From positions 1 to 35,935 of the forward strand of contig JBIILZ010000028.1 in assembly GCA_044338255.1 (NCBI GenBank): DNA of 35,935 nucleotides, written 5' to 3'. Position 1 is the stretch's first letter; every line of letters begins with the position of its first letter. Positions 8,792 to 15,482 of this stretch are shown one piece after another. Position numbers and translations under genes: made by a program. This DNA is from CAIUVD01 sp044338255 (GTDB lineage: Bacteria; Planctomycetota; UBA11346). The notes below the pieces were generated by a model. That model saw nothing but the letters and a program-made list of their open reading frames with translations. It was not told the DNA's origin and made no database searches.

Positions 8792-11700
8792 ATGCATGTT
8801 CTGTTCCGCCACAGCCGCTGTCTGCTCAATCTCGCCCTGGCCGTCGCATCCGTGCACGCCGCTGAGCCGGTCCAGGCATCGGCCGTAGACCTGGTGATCC
8901 TCGGCGACGCCGTCTCGGAAAAATTCCACGCCGTGGCGGACACCGGCAAGATTTCACGTGAGACCCTCGCCATCGATATCGGCATGCAGCGGGAGCGCTA
9001 TCAGGTAGCCACGGTGGCGCAGGTGGGATCCCAGCTGTCGATGACCTTGCACGTCAGCCGCAGTAAGGTGGATGCCGCCGCCCCGATCATCCTGGAGGTG
9101 CAAGAGATCCATAACCGCCGGCCCCAGATCTTCGGTTACACCGTGCACGTGAATGGCAAGGATGCCTATTTCCGCACCTACGACGAGATGGCCGCGGGGC
9201 CCAATCACTATTTTGTGCAAATTCCTGGAAACGAAGCAAAGGACGGCGTCCTCCACGTGACCTTCCGCAATGAAGGCGCGGAACCATTCAGCCTGGGTCG
9301 GGTATGGGCCTATGCCGATTTCGCCGGCCTCGCCCGCGTCGAGGGCACCTACCAACCCATGCCGACGGTCGAGAACGCCACAATCCTGCTCCCGGATCTG
9401 CTTCCCAAAGGTGCCGATGGCAAGGTCAACCGCTGGGCCAAGGTCGAGCCTGAGGTCGAGGCCAAGGCCTGGACGGATCTCAAAGACGGCATGCAGGGTA
9501 CCGGTTACACGCCCGGCATCTGGACTGATATCCAATATGCCAACCTCCCCTTCGCCACCCTCAAGACCACCATCGACAAGGCCCTCGAACGGGTGAGCAC
9601 CTATGGGGTCGCCCATCAGATATCGTTCCGCTCCAGCGAATGGGGCAGTCATCCCAATGGCATGGATGGCCTCGGCGGATTCTTTTCCGACATCACCTAC
9701 AGCAAGGTCACCTTTGATCAGGCGGTCAAGGATTACCGTCCCACCTGGCATAAGACTCCCGGCAACACCACCTGGCCGACCTGGAACCACCCGCAGCTCA
9801 ATCGCTATCTCGACTACCGCCTTCGCCAGGCGCTCGGCTATTACCGCGATCGCCGCGATTTCATGACCGCCAAGGGCATCGCGCTGCCGATGCCCTCGAT
9901 TAATCAGGAGTGGGGCCTGAGCATCGGCGACAGCAATGACGTGACCATCGCCTTAGCCAAGAAGGATGGCGTCACCCTGGATTCGCTCGATGGCCTGAAC
10001 GAGGTCGAGAAGCGCTGGATCTTCGACAACATGTGCCGAGTCGCCAACCGCTTCGGCGAATCTTTCGCGCAGGGCATTGGCCGCGACACCGTCCTGGTTG
10101 ATCGCGGAGCGGTGCACCTGCCAGAAGGTCAGACCCGCGACCAGAACCATGTGCAGACCTTTGCCGATCCCGGTGGCCCCTACTTCGATCATCAATGGGC
10201 CGGGTGGCAGGTCGCCGTCGGTCCGCACGCCTGGGCCACCGGCGAATTCCTGCCCCAGCTTCCCGCCCAGTACTACGATTACCTCAATGCCCGTGGAGTG
10301 CTGACCTGTCCCAACATGGAATGCATGGGCCTGCCCACCCGCGACTTTATCCAGACCGTCTACCAACGCGGTTTCCGCATGGTGACCTTCCTCAATGCCA
10401 ACCCGGGGGACGCCCGCTTGCTCCTGCCACCGGCCATGGGCATGGATGAGCGCCCCGCCGAGAATCCCGTCCACAGCGATCGCAAACTGCTCGCGATCCG
10501 CTACACAAAGGCTTTCCCGCTCGATTCTGACGCCCGCTCCCGTCCGAAGGAACTGGAGAACGTCGAGATCAAGGATGATCCCACGGCCTACATCTATGAC
10601 CGCCTCATGCGCAAGGATGCAAAAAAGCCCGGCTCGATCACCTATGAAATACTCAATGACGCTCCCCAGGTCGATCGTCCGCTGTTACTCAACCTGATCT
10701 GCCAAGTGCCGAAGATCGACGAGCAGGATCTGGAAAAAACCAAGGATGCCAACATCACCATCGCAGTGGGCGAGACTCCGGAATCCCTGACCATCGTCGA
10801 GACGCTGACGGCGCGGAATCTCCAGCGCATGAATCATTACCACTGGCGTTCCAGCGGTTCGTTCGACCTCGGCCCGGAGGTGCGCGGCAAGAAGTCATTC
10901 TTCCTGCGCTTGACCCTCAATGGCAAGAATTCCTGGGACTCCGCGATCGAACGCTTCCAGGTGGTGTCCGCGTGGCCCAAGCTCTCCGGCCAGAACCGCG
11001 AAACCAGCAACCAGCCTTTCACCGCCAAGGAGATGCGCACGCAACGCCTGTGGCTCCAGGATCGCGCACTGTTTCAACGTGCACTCGGGGATTTCCGCCA
11101 GCTCGGCGGTGACGAGGCCGCGATCAGCCAGGCCACGACCCTCGCCGACCAAGGACGCTACGTGAGTGCCTACAAGAACATCTCGGGCGCGACCTCCCTG
11201 ATCCTGCCGGCCCGCTTCGCCATCCGCGGTCACGGTCAGCTTGCCAATTATCCTCTGCACGTCCGCCTTCCCGATGACGAACAGGTGGCCGTCATCGAGC
11301 TCATCCGCGCCGGCCCGGCCGAGTTCGAGCTGGAACTGAAGACCGAAGCATCCCTGACCTGCGCCCTTGAGCTGACCGGTCTGCGCGATGGCACCACTTT
11401 TATGTGGGAGAAGGTCGATCAGGTTGGCGTGAACCGCTACCGCATCACCTCGGGCAAGGAGCAGCGAACCGGGAAAAAGGTGGTGGTCGCCAAAGGAAAG
11501 CTGGTGATCAACCTCGACGTTGCGGCGCTCGATGAGCGTCTCCACCTTCTGCCGCGCAAGTTCTCCGGGGTCTTCGCGGGCATCGCCACCGGCGGCATCC
11601 TCATCAACACCCAGCATCCCGACCTGTGGATGGACAACCCCATCTTCGTGCCGCTGGACGACCAGGCCAAGACCTCTCGCAGCGAAGTCGGCAAGCCCCC

Positions 11701-12082
11701 CGCCAAGGGCACGCCCAAGGATAAGGACCGCGTCGATCTGGTGATCAATGCTGAAGGAAAAGCCGTCGAAGTCACCGCCACCTACGGCACGGCTACGGGA
11801 AAGATCAGGTCGTTCGTTCCACCCAAAGCCAAGGGCCAGATTACCAACGGCATCATCGAACTCGATGACGGCAAACGCTACGAACTGGGAGCCGCCTGGA
11901 GCTGGACCAATCTCAAGGTGCCACCGCTGAAAATGATGCTGCGTCAGAATTCCAATGAGGCGCTCGTCGCGGCCTTCAAGCCCGGCACCAGCATCGAGCT
12001 CACCTTCTGCCCCTACACCAGCAACGACCGTCTGCCGCGCATCATCACGTTGACGGGGAAGGATGTTGCGGGAGGCAAATAA
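8792..12082 (+). CDS. Large secreted protein, possible new carbohydrate-active family
   Basis: 1096 residues that I cannot place in a known family. A signal peptide is clear (hydrophobic residues about 10-23, likely cleavage at VHA-AEP). GAGG lies at normal spacing before the ATG. Residues about 30-195 look like a beta-sandwich. Residues about 215-610 alternate helices and strands in a TIM-barrel-like pattern and contain two glutamates in suggestive settings, 'INQEWG' (E373) and 'CPNMECMG' (E510), 137 residues apart, as in many clan-A hydrolases. Residues about 620-1096 are mostly beta with a low-complexity Lys/Pro linker near 975-985. The gene follows the GH29 gene after 173 bases, so it may have its own promoter. 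A role outside the cytoplasm on the same glycan is inference. Confidence 0.85.
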   Translation: MHVLFRHSRCLLNLALAVASVHAAEPVQASAVDLVILGDAVSEKFHAVADTGKISRETLAIDIGMQRERYQVATVAQVGSQLSMTLHVSRSKVDAAAPIILEVQEIHNRRPQIFGYTVHVNGKDAYFRTYDEMAAGPNHYFVQIPGNEAKDGVLHVTFRNEGAEPFSLGRVWAYADFAGLARVEGTYQPMPTVENATILLPDLLPKGADGKVNRWAKVEPEVEAKAWTDLKDGMQGTGYTPGIWTDIQYANLPFATLKTTIDKALERVSTYGVAHQISFRSSEWGSHPNGMDGLGGFFSDITYSKVTFDQAVKDYRPTWHKTPGNTTWPTWNHPQLNRYLDYRLRQALGYYRDRRDFMTAKGIALPMPSINQEWGLSIGDSNDVTIALAKKDGVTLDSLDGLNEVEKRWIFDNMCRVANRFGESFAQGIGRDTVLVDRGAVHLPEGQTRDQNHVQTFADPGGPYFDHQWAGWQVAVGPHAWATGEFLPQLPAQYYDYLNARGVLTCPNMECMGLPTRDFIQTVYQRGFRMVTFLNANPGDARLLLPPAMGMDERPAENPVHSDRKLLAIRYTKAFPLDSDARSRPKELENVEIKDDPTAYIYDRLMRKDAKKPGSITYEILNDAPQVDRPLLLNLICQVPKIDEQDLEKTKDANITIAVGETPESLTIVETLTARNLQRMNHYHWRSSGSFDLGPEVRGKKSFFLRLTLNGKNSWDSAIERFQVVSAWPKLSGQNRETSNQPFTAKEMRTQRLWLQDRALFQRALGDFRQLGGDEAAISQATTLADQGRYVSAYKNISGATSLILPARFAIRGHGQLANYPLHVRLPDDEQVAVIELIRAGPAEFELELKTEASLTCALELTGLRDGTTFMWEKVDQVGVNRYRITSGKEQRTGKKVVVAKGKLVINLDVAALDERLHLLPRKFSGVFAGIATGGILINTQHPDLWMDNPIFVPLDDQAKTSRSEVGKPPAKGTPKDKDRVDLVINAEGKAVEVTATYGTATGKIRSFVPPKAKGQITNGIIELDDGKRYELGAAWSWTNLKVPPLKMMLRQNSNEALVAAFKPGTSIELTFCPYTSNDRLPRIITLTGKDVAGGK

Positions 12083-12083
12083 G

Positions 12084-12128
12084 CCATCAACCTGCCGACC
12101 ATCAACCTGCCAACCATCAACCTGCTAG
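12084..12128 (+). repeat. 15-bp tandem repeat, three copies
   Basis: CCATCAACCTGCC plus two variable bases is repeated at 12084-12098, 12099-12113 and 12114-12128. It lies immediately after the stop of the 1096-residue gene and before the AT-rich gene, exactly at the compositional boundary. Confidence 0.9.
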
Positions 12129-12149
12129 CAATTAATAAGGAATCCCGAG

Positions 12150-12587
12150 ATGAAACTATTATTTATAACTGCAATTCTTCTTCTCGGGACAATTATTTTT
12201 GCACAAGATGTAAATGGCATATGGGTTGGTCAATATAAATATAATGAAAGCGATGAAAATGGTAAAAATATGTTTACTTTTTTACTGCATAGCGATGGCA
12301 ATGTTGTTACAGGTAAAGTGCTAGAAAATAACACATTTGGATATCAGACATGGCACATGTTGTCCTCTGACTTTATCGGTGAAATAGAAGGAGACAAAAT
12401 TAAAATATTTAAAAAATACGATGGATCAGGACTTCAAAATCATGTTGTCGTCTACAAAGGAAAGATAACGGGGTCTAAGATAAAAGGAGAATGGAACACT
12501 GGCGGAAATAATGGTCCATTTGAGATGGTAAAGATAGAATCTGATATTTTTGAAAAAAAATTAAATGCCGAGACGTCTAAATTCTAA
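12150..12587 (+). CDS. Small AT-rich secreted protein, probably acquired
   Basis: 145 residues with a signal peptide (MKLLFITAILLLGTIIFAQ, likely cleavage after Ala-18 or Gln-19) and a beta-rich mature part of short strands (GIWVGQYKY, MFTFLLHSDGNVVTGKV, FIGEIEGDKIKIFKKY, HVVVYKGKITGSKIKGEW), resembling small lipocalin-like barrels found in Bacteroidota. I do not know its function. Base composition is about one third G+C in the stretch I counted, against a strongly GC-rich surrounding, and it uses AAA, ATA and AAT codons the neighbours avoid. AAGGA precedes the ATG at normal spacing. The reading frame is intact, so the gene may be recent and functional. It abuts the deleted end of an IS3-type remnant on its 3' side, supporting horizontal transfer. 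Confidence 0.75.
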   Translation: MKLLFITAILLLGTIIFAQDVNGIWVGQYKYNESDENGKNMFTFLLHSDGNVVTGKVLENNTFGYQTWHMLSSDFIGEIEGDKIKIFKKYDGSGLQNHVVVYKGKITGSKIKGEWNTGGNNGPFEMVKIESDIFEKKLNAETSKF

Positions 12588-12935
12588 AAGCGCATGCAGT
12601 CGACGGTAGCCATACCGCGGGTACTCCGCCGCCAGTTCGCGTAGTCGCGACCAAGGGGGATGCGTCACCGCGACGACGGCGATATCGACCTCCTTCAGCG
12701 CCAGGAAATCTAACGCCTGATTGGCCAACACACGCTTCAACTTCCGGTCCTCCTCCTCGAGTTCACGAAGTCGCCGAGCTTCGGAGACCTCCTTGCTGCC
12801 ATACTTCGCACGCCATCGTTAGAATGTCTGGGTACTGATGCCGTACTGACGACAGCATTCCTCCATGGGCAGGCCGTTCCCTACCTGATTCACGATACCG
12901 ACTATCTGATCGTCGCTGAACTTTGAACGCTCCAT
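12588..12935 (-). pseudogene. IS3-family transposase remnant (orfA joined to orfB fragment)
   Basis: Read on the minus strand from ATG 12935, the sequence gives an IS3-type OrfA (MERSKFSDDQIVGIVNQVG, then PMEECCRQYGISTQTF-stop-RWRAKYG, then LEEEDRKLKRVLANQ-LDFLALKEV). A TAA replaces what should be the tyrosine codon of the TFYRW motif. The frame then runs straight into OrfB-like sequence (SRLRELAAEYPRYGYRRLHAL), so the OrfA end and OrfB start have been deleted. The remainder of OrfB is missing: the match stops at 12588, directly at the stop codon of the AT-rich gene. It is dead as a transposase. Confidence 0.88.
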
Positions 12936-12982
12936 CACTTCCTCCGACGGAAGCAATAGCCAGATTTTTCTAACAATCGATG

Positions 12983-13006
12983 TGACCACTTTTCGGGGGT
13001 CAGGTC
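12983..13006 (-). mobile_element. IS3-type terminal inverted repeat (left end of the remnant)
   Basis: The minus strand reads TGACCTGACCCCCGAAAAG followed by TGGTCAC, a typical IS3-family terminal repeat, about 50 bases upstream of the transposase ATG. The partner end is gone. The first 13 bases recur at 35071, next to the cysD fragment. Confidence 0.7.
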
Positions 13007-13150
13007 AAGTTCATCGTCTGCAGTGCTAGCATCATCGAGCGATGCCAGCCTGCATCATCGATTTTCCCTGCCCCTGGCCAACGTCTGAAGCAACGTCTCC
13101 AAGCAACCTCCAGATCTCCCGCTCGCTTAGATCTTGGGGCGCCGCGCCTG

Positions 13151-13184
13151 CCGAGATCCTTCTTTCCCTGACCAGGGATCTCGG
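13151..13184 (+). promoter_or_regulatory. 9-bp inverted repeat just upstream of the response regulator
   Basis: CCGAGATCC (13151-13159) and GGATCTCGG (13176-13184) are perfect reverse complements separated by 16 bases. The right arm ends 13 bases before the response-regulator ATG. It could be an operator or a 5' leader hairpin; only the symmetry is seen. Confidence 0.5.
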
Positions 13185-13197
13185 GATAGTCGGAAAT

Positions 13198-13845
13198 ATG
13201 ATCACCGTCGCTGTCATAGAAGATGATGCCCGCATCCGCCGGACGGTCGAGGAAGTCCTCGCCTCTGCCAAGGACTGCACCTGCCTGGCCGCCTATACCA
13301 ATGGCTTGTCGGCCGCCGAGGGTCTGCCGGGCTTGGCTCCGGATGTGATCCTGATGGATATCAACCTGCCCGATATTAGCGGCGTGGAATGCGTGGCCAG
13401 AGTCGCACCGCTGCTGCCCAAATCCGAGATCATCATGCTCACGGTGTTCCAGGACCCGGACACCATCTTCCAGGCGCTGGCGGCCGGTGCTCATGGCTAC
13501 CTCGTCAAGCCGGTGATGCCCAGCCGGCTGCTTGAGGCGATCCGCGAGATCCGCAATGGCGGCGTGCCGATGAGCCCGAGCATCGCCCGCAACGTCATCG
13601 ACTATTTCCGCCATAAGGCCCCGGCGGTCCCCCTTCCCGCCGACGAGGACAGCGACGCCGCCCTCGGACCGCGCGAGCAGCAGGTCGTCGAGGCCCTCGT
13701 CGAAGGCTACTCCTACAAAGAGATCGCCGCCAAGCTCGGCATCTCGATCTGGACCGTGGCCACCTACGTGCGCCGCATCTACGAAAAATTGCATGTCAGC
13801 AGCCGCCGCGAAATCATCGCGCACCTCGGCGTCACCAAAAAATAA
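13198..13845 (+). CDS. NarL/FixJ-type response regulator
   Basis: 215 residues from ATG 13198 (MITVAVIEDD); the open frame extends 52 codons upstream, but the receiver domain starts exactly here. Residues 1-120 are a receiver domain with acidic residues E8-D9-D10, phosphoacceptor D54 in 'VILMDINLP', T82 and K104 (YLVKP). Residues about 148-212 are a LuxR-type helix-turn-helix ('LGPREQQVVEALVEGYSYKEIAAKLGISIWTVATYVRRIYEKL'). It is therefore a phosphorylation-controlled DNA-binding protein. No histidine kinase lies in the window, so it is an orphan here. A 9-bp inverted repeat lies just before the start and a long terminator-like palindrome directly after the stop. Confidence 0.95.
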   Translation: MITVAVIEDDARIRRTVEEVLASAKDCTCLAAYTNGLSAAEGLPGLAPDVILMDINLPDISGVECVARVAPLLPKSEIIMLTVFQDPDTIFQALAAGAHGYLVKPVMPSRLLEAIREIRNGGVPMSPSIARNVIDYFRHKAPAVPLPADEDSDAALGPREQQVVEALVEGYSYKEIAAKLGISIWTVATYVRRIYEKLHVSSRREIIAHLGVTKK

Positions 13846-13848
13846 AAC

Positions 13849-13955
13849 AAAAAATCGCAGGTCTAGCCCATCTGCGGCGTTGCATGAAGCTTGAAATGGC
13901 GCTGCCATTCCAGCGCATCATGCGCCTTGCAGCTGGACTACACCTGCGATTTTTT
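13849..13955. terminator. 107-base palindrome, bidirectional terminator-like
   Basis: AAAAAATCGCAGGT (13849-13862) pairs perfectly with ACCTGCGATTTTTT (13942-13955). Nested inside are a smaller stem (GCATGA with TCATGC) and AATGGC-GCT-GCCATT. It begins 4 bases after the response-regulator stop and ends in a T run on the plus strand, with an A run making a T run on the minus strand. That fits an intrinsic terminator in both directions. Confidence 0.7.
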
Positions 13956-14256
13956 TCAGCACTCATTTGCGGACTTGAGATGCGGTCCGCCTGCGGCTTG
14001 CTGCATTGCGTGCGGCGTTGCGTGCGGCGTTGCATGAAGCTTAAAATGGCGCTGCCATTCCAGCGCTTCATGCGCCTTGCAGCTGGACTACACCTGCGAT
14101 TTTTTTAAGCACACATTTGCGGACTTGAGATGCGGTCCGCCTGCGGCTTGCTGCATTGCGTGCGGCGTTGCATGAAGCTTGAAATGGCGCTGCCATTCCA
14201 GCGCTTCATGCGCCTTGCAGCTGGACTACACTTGCGTTTTTTTCAGCACACGTTTG
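13876..14256 (+). repeat. Hairpin-rich tandem repeat, about 138-150 bp x 2.7
   Basis: GGCGTTGCATGAAGC starts units at 13876, 14026 and 14164. The first period is 150 bases because a 12-base segment (GCGTTGCGTGCG region, about 14013-14030) is duplicated; the second is 138. Each unit contains nested inverted repeats: GCATGAAGC with GCTTCATGC (in copies 2 and 3; copy 1 has one changed base), AATGGC-GCT-GCCATT, and GCGGAC with GTCCGC. Each also ends in a run of T after CTGCGA or TTGCG. Short open frames across the array simply translate the repeat and are not credible genes. The stretch 14257-14525 beyond it holds nothing I can identify. Confidence 0.9.
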
Positions 14257-14525
14257 CTGAGATGAGAAGGTGATAAAGGATGTCATCATCTCCGATAAAC
14301 TCTTCAATGTCTTTTCGCAAGTGCGCTTTCCAGGATAATCGTCGACATCGCGGTTGTTGATCCGCACCGTCGGGGCAACCCTCCAGACCGCTCGCAGCTG
14401 ATCACCGAGGCAGGCGATCATGGTCCGCACGTGTCCCAATCTTAGCGACATGCACGGCACTGCTGTCGATCACCATGCGGTCTCAACGTATGCCCACCTT
14501 CAAAAGCTTCTTCGAGACACCGAAA

Positions 14526-15482
14526 ATGAATTCCCCATGGTGCATGTTGGTCCTCCTCGTCACCGCGTGGCTGCTGCCGGCGAGTGAAGCCCCGACTACG
14601 CCGGGAACCTTGCCGGCAGGCATGACCCCCATGCAGATCCCGCCCTTGTCTAAGGACGGCCCCGGCCCCGGGAGGCGCTTCGTGGCCAAGGCCCCTGAGT
14701 ATAGCAAAACCGAAGTCCATCATCAGGTCACGCTGCCGGTGGATTGGACCGCGGACTGGAAGAAGAAGAAACGTTCATGGCCGGTGATCGTGGAGTACAC
14801 CGGCAACTACTACCCGCCCTCCGGCTCGACGGGGACGGTCGAAGATGCCGCCCTCGGCTATGGTTTGGGCGACGGCCACTGCCTCTGGATCGTCCTGCCG
14901 TTCGTCGCCGCCGATCACAAAAAGAATGAGCTCATGTGGTGGGGTGACGAGGCGGCCACCGTGCTCTACGCCAAGCAGAACGTCCCGCGCATCTGCGGGG
15001 AGTATGGTGGCGATCCCGCCAAGGTCGTCCTCTGCGGTTTTTCTCGAGGAGCGATCGCCGTCAATTACATCGGGCTCTATGATGACGACATCGCCAAGCT
15101 GTGGTGCGGCCTGATGTCGCACGACCATTATGACGGACTCCGGCAGTGGCCGGGGACCACCTGGGCTGCGGCCCTCGAGCCCTACCAGAAAGCCGCCGAG
15201 GTACGCCTGCAGCGCCTGCATGGGCGCCCGGTGCTGATCTCTCAGGCCAACGAGACCGGCGGTACGCCGATGATCGAACGCTACCTCGGGGATCGCCAGC
15301 GGCTGGCGAAATTCACCTACCTCGGCTTCACCATGAAGGAGCTCTTTCCACAAATCCCCAACCCCCTGTTCCTCGACTCGCACACCGATCGCTGGCTGCT
15401 GGTCGATTCCAAGGAGCGGCGGCAGGCCAGGCAGTGGCTGGCTGAGACCGTGCATGGCAAAGCAGCCCCCTCACGGCGCTAG
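14526..15482 (+). CDS. Secreted alpha/beta hydrolase (esterase-like), copy 1
   Basis: 318 residues from ATG 14526, the start that places a signal peptide at the N-terminus (MNSPWCMLVLLVTAWLLPASEA). An open frame begins 17 codons earlier but would bury the signal. The fold is alpha/beta hydrolase: 'WPVIVEYTGNYYPP', then 'LWIVLPFVAAD', 'WWGDEAATVLYAK', and the nucleophile elbow G-F-S-R-G (S173). H286 in 'LFLDSHTDRW' is the likely catalytic His. It shares the VEY.GN, WWGD.AATV.YAK and SRGxIAxNYIGL segments with the two hydrolases at 20675-22767, so all three are paralogues. The family around it suggests a carbohydrate esterase, but the ester bond attacked is unknown. It converges on the exported GH9-like gene and overlaps its stop by 12 bases. 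Confidence 0.85.
   Translation: MNSPWCMLVLLVTAWLLPASEAPTTPGTLPAGMTPMQIPPLSKDGPGPGRRFVAKAPEYSKTEVHHQVTLPVDWTADWKKKKRSWPVIVEYTGNYYPPSGSTGTVEDAALGYGLGDGHCLWIVLPFVAADHKKNELMWWGDEAATVLYAKQNVPRICGEYGGDPAKVVLCGFSRGAIAVNYIGLYDDDIAKLWCGLMSHDHYDGLRQWPGTTWAAALEPYQKAAEVRLQRLHGRPVLISQANETGGTPMIERYLGDRQRLAKFTYLGFTMKELFPQIPNPLFLDSHTDRWLLVDSKERRQARQWLAETVHGKAAPSRR

Noticed and set aside
13000..13908. Minus-strand open frame (302 codons) over the response regulator
   Set aside because: The plus strand encodes a textbook NarL-type regulator; the antisense frame has no family and runs into the palindrome.
13884..14108. Short plus-strand frame translating the hairpin repeat (MKLEMALPFQR...)
   Set aside because: It is simply the repeat read in frame; no ribosome site and no conservation evidence.
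13876..14256. CRISPR array
   Set aside because: Units are 138-150 bases with no unique spacers between short repeats; the period and nested hairpins do not fit a CRISPR.
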